A stretch of DNA of 7,004 nt from an uncultured Porphyromonas sp. (lineage in GTDB: Bacteria > Bacteroidota > Bacteroidia > Bacteroidales > Porphyromonadaceae). Under the pieces are notes generated by a model. The model was not told the origin of the DNA, did no database searches, and worked only from the letters and a program-made list of their open reading frames with translations. The position numbers and the translations under genes were made by a program. Positions 1 through 6,499 of the stretch are shown here, in pieces. The stretch spans positions 1-7,004 of the forward strand of contig CAMIEW010000044.1 of the NCBI GenBank assembly GCA_946222055.1, given 5' to 3'. Each line of letters begins with the position of its first letter. Position 1 is the stretch's first letter.

Positions 1-1216
1 ATTTCAGATTGACTGCACGGAAGTCCTCTGAGGAGTTGTTGGTGTCCTTGAGGACCTTAGAAGTTTCGTTGAGAGGTTTACGGACGACTTTCTTCCCATA
101 TCTGGAGTCGTCACCAAGGGCTGGCGCGACGGAGGCGTAGCCGGCATCGAGTTTCTCGGAGACGGGGAGCCACTGGAAGTCATTCTTCATGCTGAGATTG
201 ACCGCATCGAGGATCCACTCATTGGGGATCTGGAGAGCGGGCTCGCCCGGCATCTTCATCGGATCCATCCCCTCGATGATCATCACCTCCTCGTAGGGGT
301 AGCTGTACTTCTTGGCGAGCTCCTCTGCCGTGAGCCCCTGGAGGTCAACGAGTGCGTAGGTGTGCTGACCATTGGTGCTCATCGCCCAATTCTGCACGCC
401 GTCACCGTAGGGATCGCTGATGAAGATCAGCCTCATGTCGGGTACCTTGGGGTTGTCTGGCGTCTCGGAGTCGGTATAGCCCTTCTCGCTCATCCACTCA
501 AAATTGGCCCCGGAGAGGTCGATCGAGTTAGGATTTGCCTGAGCATGATTGATCGCCGAGTGACAGAGGATGATGCTCTCATACGGCTTGACGGGATAGG
601 TGGTGCCCTCGCCGGGGATCTGCATCACGAGACTGACCGGCATGTGGGTCGAACGGACATCCGGCTGGATCTGCTCCTTCTTGTCGTCCGACTGGAAGGT
701 GGATCGGACCAGCGCCAGGCCGTCGGCATAGCGGGTCACGGGGCTATTATTGGTGATGCGGATGAACTTATCCTCATCATACTGCTCTCCGTTCTTATTG
801 AGCGTCCCGGCAAAGAAGATCTCGCTGATGACGAAGCTCTCCTTGGGCATCACAAAGGTAAGCTGGCAGGTATGGGTGTAGCTCTGCTCACTCTTGGCCA
901 CTAGGTCCTCGCTGTACTCCAGCGTCGTCAGGACTCCCTTCGTGGCGAAGTCACCGGTGAGATGGAGGGTGTAGGAGGCACCCTGAGAGAGGGTGACCCT
1001 CGCTTTATTTTGCTCAAAGGTGAGGGTCTGCTTCGTCCCCTTAGCCTTGGAGACGACCTCGCCGCGGAGGTTGCTTAGTTGCCCCTCGATGCCGAGCGGG
1101 CTCTTCACCTCGAGGGTAACAAGAGCCTCACTCGGCTGCTCAGGAGCATCCTCACGACAGCCCGAGAAGAGGACTGAGAGGAGCAGTGCAAATGCGAAAA
1201 AAAGAGTTTTCTTCAT
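1..1216 (-). CDS. DUF4876 domain lipoprotein (3' end outside window)
   Basis: I translated this frame by hand: 405 codons are open from the ATG at 1216 to the left edge, with no stop. It starts M-K-K-T, then a hydrophobic core and lipobox L16-F-S-G-C20, followed by R-E-D-A-P-E, an acidic stretch of the kind that directs Bacteroidota lipoproteins to the cell surface. Residues 32-122 form a beta-rich domain ending at Cys117. Residues 128-170 read F-V-I-S-E-I-F-F-A-G and then D-K-F-I-R-I-T-N-N-S and Y-A-D-G-L-A-L-V, a lamin-tail-like pattern seen in DUF4876. The last visible part holds S-R-Y-G-K-K-V-V-R-K and K-D-T-N-N-S-S-E-D-F, which I recall as the typical C-terminal end of the family, so only a short tail should be missing. 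Function unknown. It follows the DUF6850 gene after 13 bases, and a surface ligand-binding or receptor-accessory role is inferred from the operon. The full beta content and the lipobox make a spurious frame very unlikely. Confidence 0.9.
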   Translation of the reverse strand, partial: MKKTLFFAFALLLSVLFSGCREDAPEQPSEALVTLEVKSPLGIEGQLSNLRGEVVSKAKGTKQTLTFEQNKARVTLSQGASYTLHLTGDFATKGVLTTLEYSEDLVAKSEQSYTHTCQLTFVMPKESFVISEIFFAGTLNKNGEQYDEDKFIRITNNSPVTRYADGLALVRSTFQSDDKKEQIQPDVRSTHMPVSLVMQIPGEGTTYPVKPYESIILCHSAINHAQANPNSIDLSGANFEWMSEKGYTDSETPDNPKVPDMRLIFISDPYGDGVQNWAMSTNGQHTYALVDLQGLTAEELAKKYSYPYEEVMIIEGMDPMKMPGEPALQIPNEWILDAVNLSMKNDFQWLPVSEKLDAGYASVAPALGDDSRYGKKVVRKPLNETSKVLKDTNNSSEDFRAVNLK

Positions 1217-1229
1217 AAACTAAATGGGT
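1217..1229 (-). other. 13-base AT-rich leader before the DUF4876 start
   Basis: Between the TAG of the DUF6850 gene and the DUF4876 ATG the coding strand reads ACCCATTTAGTTT. It has no Shine-Dalgarno motif. The A/T-rich bases just before the ATG fit the Bacteroidota style of start site, where an unstructured A/T-rich leader replaces the Shine-Dalgarno motif. The gap is too short for a terminator, so the gene belongs to the same transcript. Confidence 0.7.
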
Positions 1230-2756
1230 CTATAGGGTTAGCCGGATCTCTGCCAGCATGGAGTGACGGAGCGAGGAGGGGAAGTGGTCGAGCCGGTAGC
1301 GACCGCCCACCTCGAGTCCCCAAGAGGGCTTGAGCGGCATAGGGAGGTGGTACTTGGGTGCAATGCTGAGGCTGAGACACCTCGCTGTAGCGGACCGATA
1401 GCTCTGCTGGAGATGAGCCGTCACCGACTCCTCCATCTCTGCCATAGGGAGCGTGAGCAGGCCGACAGCCTCGGGGGCATAGCCCACCTCAAGGGAGAGA
1501 AGGCCGTAGCTCCGGTCGCTACGATGGGAGACCTCTCCGTAGAGGGCCGCACGCCAACGGTCAAGACGAAGCTCCTTCTCCGGCTCGAGCACCCTCGTCC
1601 GGAGATGAAGATAGGCCACCTCGGGCTGCACAAGCCAGTGCCAGCCCGGCTGCCGATAAGCTGCATCGCCGAGAGAGAAAGAGAGCTTTCCCTCCACGGT
1701 GCCGCGGTGAAAATTGGCATTGTACCCCACAACGGGATAGGTCCCGGCCTTAGGTTCGCCTACGATATGCTCTACTCCGGAGCGGCTCTCGACACTTGCC
1801 TCAAGATCGATTGCACCCATGAGTGCCCCCACCCGGTGCTGGTAGCCGACACTCAGCCTCCCCTGATGATCGGCATAGTGATGGATCGGCACCTCATTCA
1901 TATCACTCACCGCCTGCTCCAGTCGGTTATATCGGTATATAAAAAGAGTTCGCACGCCCTGGTCAGAGGTCCGGGGCAGGAGATGAAGCGCAGCTCCGAG
2001 CGACCGACCACGATAGTGGAGAGAGGGCTCATTGGTATCAAACCTCCGGAAGCTGCCCCCAAGACCACTCATCAGCCGCTGGAGACTGCCTCCGATAGGG
2101 CTATAGATAGCCACCCCACTCCGCTGCTTGTAGAGCCCATAGTCGAGTGAGAGTCCCACCTCGTAGGTAGCGACCGGTAGGGAGAGTCCGGTGGAGAGGC
2201 ATAGATCTGAGACGATACTCCGAGGTCTCGGATCCACCGCGCGGTACTCCTGCTGAGAGCGGTAGTACATCTCCCCGGATAGTCGGAGCCGGGAGAGCTG
2301 ATGGCTATAGCCTCCACCGAAGGCATACCTCTCCAGCGATAGGTCTCCGCCCTTTTCGTCAGCCATGATGTAGGGGTAGAGCCGATCGTAGTCTGAGGTG
2401 CTGCGCCACTTCACCTCCTTCGCACGCCCATTGGCATAGTCGGCATAGCCCCAGAGGTGCTCCCTTGTCGATGGGAGGAGATAGGTCTTCGCCCGGAGCC
2501 GCGCGATGCTCTCGCCCCGTCCCCGCTCATCATAGAGCGTCTCTGTCTCGGTACGCCCCTCGTATTGAGCAGCAAAGGAGGAGAGGGAATTGCGGTACTG
2601 TCTATGATGGAGTGCCACCTGATCGGTGTAGCGGAGCCAGAGATGCTGCCAGGCGATTGCGCGCTCGTAGGACCGATCAGCCACGCTGAGCGTATCCGCA
2701 GCATGGGCATTCATCACGGCCATTAGGACGAGGAAAAGAAGGAGATGGCGTCTCAT
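1230..2756 (-). CDS. DUF6850-family outer-membrane beta-barrel protein
   Basis: This 508-residue protein has a signal peptide at residues 1-19 (M-R-R-H, hydrophobic core, ending N-A-H-A). Its sequence is dense in the alternating aromatic/polar strands of an outer-membrane beta-barrel. It has no TonB plug and no carboxypeptidase-regulatory domain, so it is not a second TonB-dependent receptor. Two blocks match what I know of DUF6850: D-Y-D-R-L-Y-P-Y-I-M-A-D (122-133) with G-G-D and Y-A-F-G-G-G-Y (144-150), and Y-R-A-V-D-P-R-P-R-S-I-V-S-D-L (171-185). The family has no established function. Length is near what I expect for the family. It ends A-E-I-R-L-T-L, resembling the last strand of a barrel. 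Its start overlaps the lipoprotein stop as ATGA, and its TAG stop is 13 bases before the DUF4876 gene. In this setting it may be a passive outer-membrane partner or exporter working with the receptor and lipoproteins, which is inference. Confidence 0.9.
   Translation of the reverse strand: MRRHLLLFLVLMAVMNAHAADTLSVADRSYERAIAWQHLWLRYTDQVALHHRQYRNSLSSFAAQYEGRTETETLYDERGRGESIARLRAKTYLLPSTREHLWGYADYANGRAKEVKWRSTSDYDRLYPYIMADEKGGDLSLERYAFGGGYSHQLSRLRLSGEMYYRSQQEYRAVDPRPRSIVSDLCLSTGLSLPVATYEVGLSLDYGLYKQRSGVAIYSPIGGSLQRLMSGLGGSFRRFDTNEPSLHYRGRSLGAALHLLPRTSDQGVRTLFIYRYNRLEQAVSDMNEVPIHHYADHQGRLSVGYQHRVGALMGAIDLEASVESRSGVEHIVGEPKAGTYPVVGYNANFHRGTVEGKLSFSLGDAAYRQPGWHWLVQPEVAYLHLRTRVLEPEKELRLDRWRAALYGEVSHRSDRSYGLLSLEVGYAPEAVGLLTLPMAEMEESVTAHLQQSYRSATARCLSLSIAPKYHLPMPLKPSWGLEVGGRYRLDHFPSSLRHSMLAEIRLTL
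2753..2756 (-). other. ATGA stop/start overlap, small lipoprotein gene to DUF6850 gene
   Basis: This is the third ATGA junction in a row. The preceding bases (TCAAAATGCTCCGGATGCT) hold no Shine-Dalgarno motif. The overlap supports the chosen DUF6850 start, which begins directly with a signal peptide. Confidence 0.9.
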
Positions 2757-3121
2757 AGCATCCGGAGCATTTTGATCCTACAGGTCTCCTCCTTATCCAG
2801 AAAGAGCTGTTCCGTCGCCGACCCTCTGATCCAGACCGTCTCGCCGCTCTCCAGGAGGAGTGTCCCCTCGACCCGGACGTTGTAGAGTCCGCGGTAGAGC
2901 TCGTCCGTATAGGTAGAGGTGGTGACGGAGTTGCGGGTGGTGGTAAGGCGGGTATTGAGATTCTCCCACTCGATCTTATAGCTCTGGCGGACCACGGGGA
3001 AGGGGGCGCTATAGTCCAGCTGGAGCGTCACGTGGCTCATCACGTCCGGACGCTCCGGCAGGTGGCACGCAGATAAGCCCACGAGGAGCAGGAGTGCGAT
3101 CAGAGTCTGAATCTTTGTCAT
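2753..3121 (-). CDS. Small outer-membrane lipoprotein related to the DUF4876 N-terminal domain
   Basis: This is a 122-residue lipoprotein. It has a short basic start (M-T-K), a Leu-rich hydrophobic stretch and the lipobox L16-S-A-C19, so it should be cut and lipidated at Cys19. The mature part is a single beta-rich domain of about 90 residues, beginning V-T-L-Q-L (31-35). It has G-L-Y-N-V-R-V-E-G at 78-86 and ends E-E-T-C-R-I-K-M with Cys114. There is no known catalytic motif. The spacing of V-T-L, the Y...G pair and the late Cys matches the N-terminal domain of the DUF4876 lipoprotein two genes downstream, so the two are probably paralogous domains. The gene is linked by ATGA overlaps to the receptor before it and the barrel after it, implying matched synthesis and a role as an accessory subunit of one of these outer-membrane proteins. 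Ligand unknown. The start at 3121 is well supported, because it places the signal peptide exactly at the overlap. Confidence 0.88.
   Translation of the reverse strand: MTKIQTLIALLLLVGLSACHLPERPDVMSHVTLQLDYSAPFPVVRQSYKIEWENLNTRLTTTRNSVTTSTYTDELYRGLYNVRVEGTLLLESGETVWIRGSATEQLFLDKEETCRIKMLRML
3118..3121 (-). other. ATGA stop/start overlap, receptor gene to small lipoprotein gene
   Basis: The receptor's TGA and the lipoprotein's ATG share two bases. No Shine-Dalgarno motif is visible in the 20 bases before the ATG. The overlap fixes the lipoprotein start and suggests coupled synthesis of the receptor and this partner. Confidence 0.9.
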
Positions 3122-5904
3122 AGAGTGATCATCATTTCCATACCGAAGTAGGGGGTCTGATTGCGCCGGATCACGAAGCCCTTTCGCTCTATGTCCGGAC
3201 TGTAGTCGAAGATCTTATTGACGAAGAGCGCGACCCGCAATTTGTTCTCAAAAAGGGCCTTCGTCGCCTTCAGATTGGTGATCATCATGAAGGGAACCAC
3301 GTACCGCTCGAAGGAACTCTCGGTGTAGGTTCGCTTGAGCCACTGCAGCTGAGCATCGCCCTTATCCGCCTCAGCGAAGGGGCGTCGCTCTCCATCCGAG
3401 AGGGAGACGAAGTAGTCGGGGTAATTGGAGAGAGGCATCTTCTGCGAGGAGGAAAACCAGTTCGACTGAAAGGAGAGTGAGAGTCCCAGTCCGATCTTAG
3501 GGAGGTAATTGTCGAGCCGAAGGTCGGTATTGAGGATCTCGCGGACCAGTATCTCATTATCCTGATAGATGCCCACATAGGGAACCTCACGCCCACCGAT
3601 GACAGCTCTCGGGCGCTCATACTGCGGGAGACTATTCCGATAGGTAGTCCTAAACCACGCTCCCGATAGCGTCACTCGGGTATTGAGGAAGCGGTACCTC
3701 GGAGTACTCATCACCCACTCCACGCCACTCTTATCGGTCTCGCTTCCATTCGTATCGAGAGGGAGCAGGCGGAAGTCTCGTGTATCCCTATACTTGAAGT
3801 CCCTGATGTCCGGCTTAGCTGTCAGGGTAGCATAGTCGACCGACTGCGGATCGTAGTACCGGAAGTTTGCAATCCGTAGTTCTGTATCCTTGCGGAAGCC
3901 ACTCCGCATCCGCTCCCGGAAGCAGGTCAGAGTGGCGGAGTAGCCGGCATAGTCGAGATCGAGACGGAGCTCCCCCTTGACGTTCTTCGCCGGTGCCAGC
4001 TGCTTATTATCCGGATCATAGATATAGGTTCGCATATAGACCAGTCGGTAGTCCGGATTGCTGTGGTAGTAATTGAGCTCCACAAAGTCGTCGAAGATCG
4101 TATCCGGATAGAGCTGCTCCATGGAGGGAAACATACTGAGGCTCCCTACCCCACCATTCACCCGGACCCTCAAGGGGCGACCGGCTACCTCTATCGGGGC
4201 GAAACTCCAGCGGGCGTTGAGTCGAATGTCCGGATACCACCGACCAGACATCCGGTAGGAGCGATCGAGGGCGAGGAGACTATTTGCCACCACCCCGGCC
4301 ATCAGGGTCAGGGAGTGCTCCCGGATCGGCAGCGTCATCTCATCCTCAGCGAAGAGAGAGAGAACCGACTTCCCCGGAACATCGTAGAAGGGTCGGGGAC
4401 GACTGCCGGAGAGCCAGAAGAGGGGACGATCGAGGTCGAAGATCGCTCCTCGCCCGATATTCTTACTGTAGCTCCAGTTAGCTCCATACTTCAGCCGATG
4501 CCTGCTAGGTCCGAGGTCGAGACGACTACTGCCCTTAAGCTTGAGATAGAGGTAAAGCGGCCTGCTATCGACGGTGTGAGAGGCGAAGTAAGTGCGGGGA
4601 TAGTACCTCCCCTCATGCTCTCCCTCCTCGCGGGTAGTCAGGTAGGGGACATCGCGACTCATCACCATATCCTTGGTGATGGCGGTCCGGTCCCAAGTGT
4701 GGGAGAGCGAAAGGGTCAGATCTACGGCACTGAGCCAAGGATTCTCCGTCGGGATCAGGGAGAGACTCTCTGAGAGGGCGAGGCGATGGTTGCCCGATCG
4801 ATAGGTATCCAAGGGGGTGACATCGAGGTCCTGATCCCGCTTGCGGTCATTGAGCGAACCGGTATAGTCGATGCTGGAGAGCGAGGTGAGACTGCCTATC
4901 GCCCCCGACCATCGTCCGGAGAGACGAAGCGAACCGGTGATGCGCTCGTAGCAGTCACGTACGCTCCGGGGATCGGAGTAAGCACTGAGGTAGCCGATGC
5001 TGCTGATGAGATTGAGTCGGTCGGGGAGGAGGTCGACCCCTTTGGAGAGGAAGAAGAGTTTGCTAGACATATCCGACTTGAAGCGCCCGGTGAGCTCATC
5101 GGTCCACTGCTTACGCTTTACCTTGATGAGACCGCTCGTCAGGTCGGAGTGCTCCACTGAGGGGATCCCCTGCACCACCTCGATGCTCTCCACGTCATCG
5201 GTGGAGATAGAGCGCATATCCACGCCGGCATTGATCGGCAACTGAGTCGAGTAGGTTCCACCACTCCCATACATCCCCTTGAGCCCGGCATCCATCTGCA
5301 CCGGGACGCCATCTATGAGAAATCTCGTCCCCATGGAGGAGGTATTGTACTGCGACTGATTGACCCTCGGGAGCAGATTATGCTGCCCTACGATGGGGAG
5401 GGACGCCTCCCGCAGCCGGACGATATCCGGCGAGGTGAGGAGTGGATCGGAGGAGAAGCCTCCCGGGAGCAGCTCCAGCACATCGCCGATGCTGGATGGC
5501 TGGAGCAGCGTCATCGCCTCTCTCCCTATGAGAGACGAGGTGACCATACCCTTGGAGGGCTTAGCCGTCACCACCACCTCCTGTAGCTCGTCGGTGCTGC
5601 TCCGGAGCTTGAGAGTAAAGGCGTGCTGCTCCGGGGTGACGCGGACCCGTCGCTCGTAGGGCTGATACCCTACGTAGGTCGCACGGATCAGGTACTCCCC
5701 CGGCATCACTCGCAGGAGTGTCAGGATACCCTTCACGTCCGTGGCTCCTTTGTACTCCTGCTCTCCGGCCTTCATCTTCACGATCGCTCCGGGGAGAGGC
5801 ATCCCGTCACTTGAGTCGACGACCGTGAGCGTCACAGCCGTCTGCCCCTGCACCGCTAAGAGCAGAGAGAAAAGGGATAGAAGAAGCAAGCTAAGTCGCC
5901 TCAT
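3118..5904 (-). CDS. TonB-dependent outer-membrane receptor with CarboxypepD_reg-like N-terminal domain
   Basis: This is a 928-residue outer-membrane active transporter. Residues 1-20 form a signal peptide (M-R-R, then a Leu-rich core, ending A-V-Q-G). Residues 22-102 are a carboxypeptidase-regulatory-like beta-sandwich (G-x-P-L-P-G-A near 34-40; T-Y-V-G-Y-Q-P-Y near 76-83), the usual extension of Bacteroidota receptors. The linker L-Q-E-V-V-V-T-A (108-114) leads into the plug (about 115-265). The plug has F-L-I-D-G-V-P-V (195-202) and the hallmark D-V-E-S-I-E-V-V-Q-G-I-P-S-V (237-250) followed by L-T-S-G-L-I-K-V-K. The remaining roughly 660 residues are alternating aromatic/polar strands of a 22-stranded barrel, ending M-M-I-T-L. 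No SusD-type lipoprotein is adjacent, so this is not a typical SusC glycan transporter. The PepSY neighbour favours iron, haem, siderophore or another metal complex as substrate, but the sequence does not identify it. Both ends overlap neighbouring genes by ATGA. No frameshift is seen. Confidence 0.97.
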   Translation of the reverse strand: MRRLSLLLLSLFSLLLAVQGQTAVTLTVVDSSDGMPLPGAIVKMKAGEQEYKGATDVKGILTLLRVMPGEYLIRATYVGYQPYERRVRVTPEQHAFTLKLRSSTDELQEVVVTAKPSKGMVTSSLIGREAMTLLQPSSIGDVLELLPGGFSSDPLLTSPDIVRLREASLPIVGQHNLLPRVNQSQYNTSSMGTRFLIDGVPVQMDAGLKGMYGSGGTYSTQLPINAGVDMRSISTDDVESIEVVQGIPSVEHSDLTSGLIKVKRKQWTDELTGRFKSDMSSKLFFLSKGVDLLPDRLNLISSIGYLSAYSDPRSVRDCYERITGSLRLSGRWSGAIGSLTSLSSIDYTGSLNDRKRDQDLDVTPLDTYRSGNHRLALSESLSLIPTENPWLSAVDLTLSLSHTWDRTAITKDMVMSRDVPYLTTREEGEHEGRYYPRTYFASHTVDSRPLYLYLKLKGSSRLDLGPSRHRLKYGANWSYSKNIGRGAIFDLDRPLFWLSGSRPRPFYDVPGKSVLSLFAEDEMTLPIREHSLTLMAGVVANSLLALDRSYRMSGRWYPDIRLNARWSFAPIEVAGRPLRVRVNGGVGSLSMFPSMEQLYPDTIFDDFVELNYYHSNPDYRLVYMRTYIYDPDNKQLAPAKNVKGELRLDLDYAGYSATLTCFRERMRSGFRKDTELRIANFRYYDPQSVDYATLTAKPDIRDFKYRDTRDFRLLPLDTNGSETDKSGVEWVMSTPRYRFLNTRVTLSGAWFRTTYRNSLPQYERPRAVIGGREVPYVGIYQDNEILVREILNTDLRLDNYLPKIGLGLSLSFQSNWFSSSQKMPLSNYPDYFVSLSDGERRPFAEADKGDAQLQWLKRTYTESSFERYVVPFMMITNLKATKALFENKLRVALFVNKIFDYSPDIERKGFVIRRNQTPYFGMEMMITL
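5901..5904 (-). other. ATGA stop/start overlap, PepSY gene to receptor gene
   Basis: The TGA of the PepSY gene (5903-5901) shares two bases with the ATG of the receptor (5904-5902). Upstream of this ATG the transcript is pyrimidine-rich (CTCC, TTTTCC, TACTTCT) with no Shine-Dalgarno motif. Translation by re-initiation of the terminating ribosome is therefore likely. Confidence 0.9.
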
Positions 5905-6488
5905 AGAAGTAGGAAAAGGAGGGGAATGAGTATCCCTAAGACAAGCTCCAGCCCGCCTACTCCCCTGATCCCTCTCTTACCACGGGCGAGGAAGAGACCC
6001 GAGAGAGTAATGACAATGAGGCCTATCGCAAAGAGGTCTGAGAAGTAGGTCCACCAGCGACCAGGATTGTAATGGAGGCGTACAAGATCGCCGAGGATCG
6101 GCCGCTTCCGTAAGCGGTCATACACGCCGGCACCGGTCTGGAGATCCACCTCCAGTGTGGATCCGCCCTTGAGGAAGACCTTCATCGTCCTCTCATCCGG
6201 ATAGTAGTGCTTCGTGTAGCGCCCTTTCTCCCCGATCTCATCGAGGAGTGTCTCTATCTCCGCCACGGTGACTGACTCCTTCGTCCGAGGGGTCTCGGCG
6301 AGTGTACGAGGCAGCTCTATTCGCTTCGCGGAGTAGGTAGGATTAATCTCCTCCCGATGATTCATCAGGATGCCGGAGAGGGCATAGATAATGACGATAC
6401 CGGCAAAGAAGAAGGAGAGATGCCTGTGGATCCACCGGCACGCCTTCACCATACTCTTAGACCGGTCCCATCCGGGACTATTTGCCAT
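5901..6488 (-). CDS. Short PepSY-associated TM helix protein (PepSY_TM_like)
   Basis: This is an inner-membrane protein of 195 residues. The N-terminus carries R-W-I-H-R-H-L-S (residues 18-25) running into TM1 (about 25-42), which ends in A-L-S-G-I-L-M-N-H. A periplasmic PepSY-like segment follows (about 50-130, with G-G-S-T-L-E-V-D-L-Q-T-G-A-G). Then come L-H-Y-N-P-G-R-W-W (138-146), TM2 (about 149-168) and a hydrophobic end, TM3 (about 178-195). This is the layout of the short Bacteroidota PepSY_TM proteins found beside TonB-dependent receptors. In such settings they are proposed to be inner-membrane reductases for imported iron, haem or siderophore complexes. His21, His23, His44 and His139 lie near membrane edges and could bind haem. 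The start at 6488 sits 11 bases after the preceding stop; Met13 is an alternative start that keeps all membrane segments. The stop overlaps the receptor start as ATGA. Family certain; reductase role inferred. Confidence 0.93.
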   Translation of the reverse strand: MANSPGWDRSKSMVKACRWIHRHLSFFFAGIVIIYALSGILMNHREEINPTYSAKRIELPRTLAETPRTKESVTVAEIETLLDEIGEKGRYTKHYYPDERTMKVFLKGGSTLEVDLQTGAGVYDRLRKRPILGDLVRLHYNPGRWWTYFSDLFAIGLIVITLSGLFLARGKRGIRGVGGLELVLGILIPLLFLLL

Positions 6489-6499
6489 GGTCCGAGGGA
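6489..6499 (-). other. 11-base gap between the Cys/His lipoprotein and PepSY genes
   Basis: The gap is GATCCCTCGGACC-like sequence read on the coding strand just before the PepSY ATG. It is too short for a promoter or terminator and has no Shine-Dalgarno motif. It supports co-transcription of the two genes. Confidence 0.7.

Noticed and set aside
362..904. Plus-strand open frame (180 codons), with a Leu/Ile-rich product
   Set aside because: It mirrors the DUF4876 frame, which has a lipobox and family motifs on the minus strand. The apparent hydrophobicity comes from complementing GAG/GAT/GAC-rich codons.
1926..1950. AT-rich patch with TATATAAAAAG, possible internal promoter
   Set aside because: It encodes the Y-I-Y-R-Y-N strand of the DUF6850 barrel, and no paired upstream element (Bacteroidota -33 TTTG at proper spacing) is evident. 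No gene starts close downstream on either strand.
1263..2150. Long plus-strand open frame (295 codons) opposite the DUF6850 gene
   Set aside because: It lies wholly antisense to a well-supported barrel gene. Its product is rich in His, Pro and Arg with no recognisable domain or signal peptide. Strong codon bias in a GC-rich gene leaves such frames open by chance.
2753..3121. Assignment of the small lipoprotein as an HmuY-type haemophore
   Set aside because: HmuY-like proteins are about 200 residues. This protein is 122 residues and shows no HmuY sequence features; its resemblance is to the DUF4876 N-terminal domain.
4063..4773. Plus-strand open frame (236 codons) opposite the TonB receptor
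   Set aside because: It is antisense to a gene with certain family assignment, and its product shows no domain, membrane segment or secretion signal.
3118..5904. Assignment of the receptor as a SusC-type glycan transporter
   Set aside because: Although it has the CarboxypepD_reg-like domain, no SusD homologue follows, and the 122-residue lipoprotein is far too small and unrelated. The PepSY neighbour points elsewhere.
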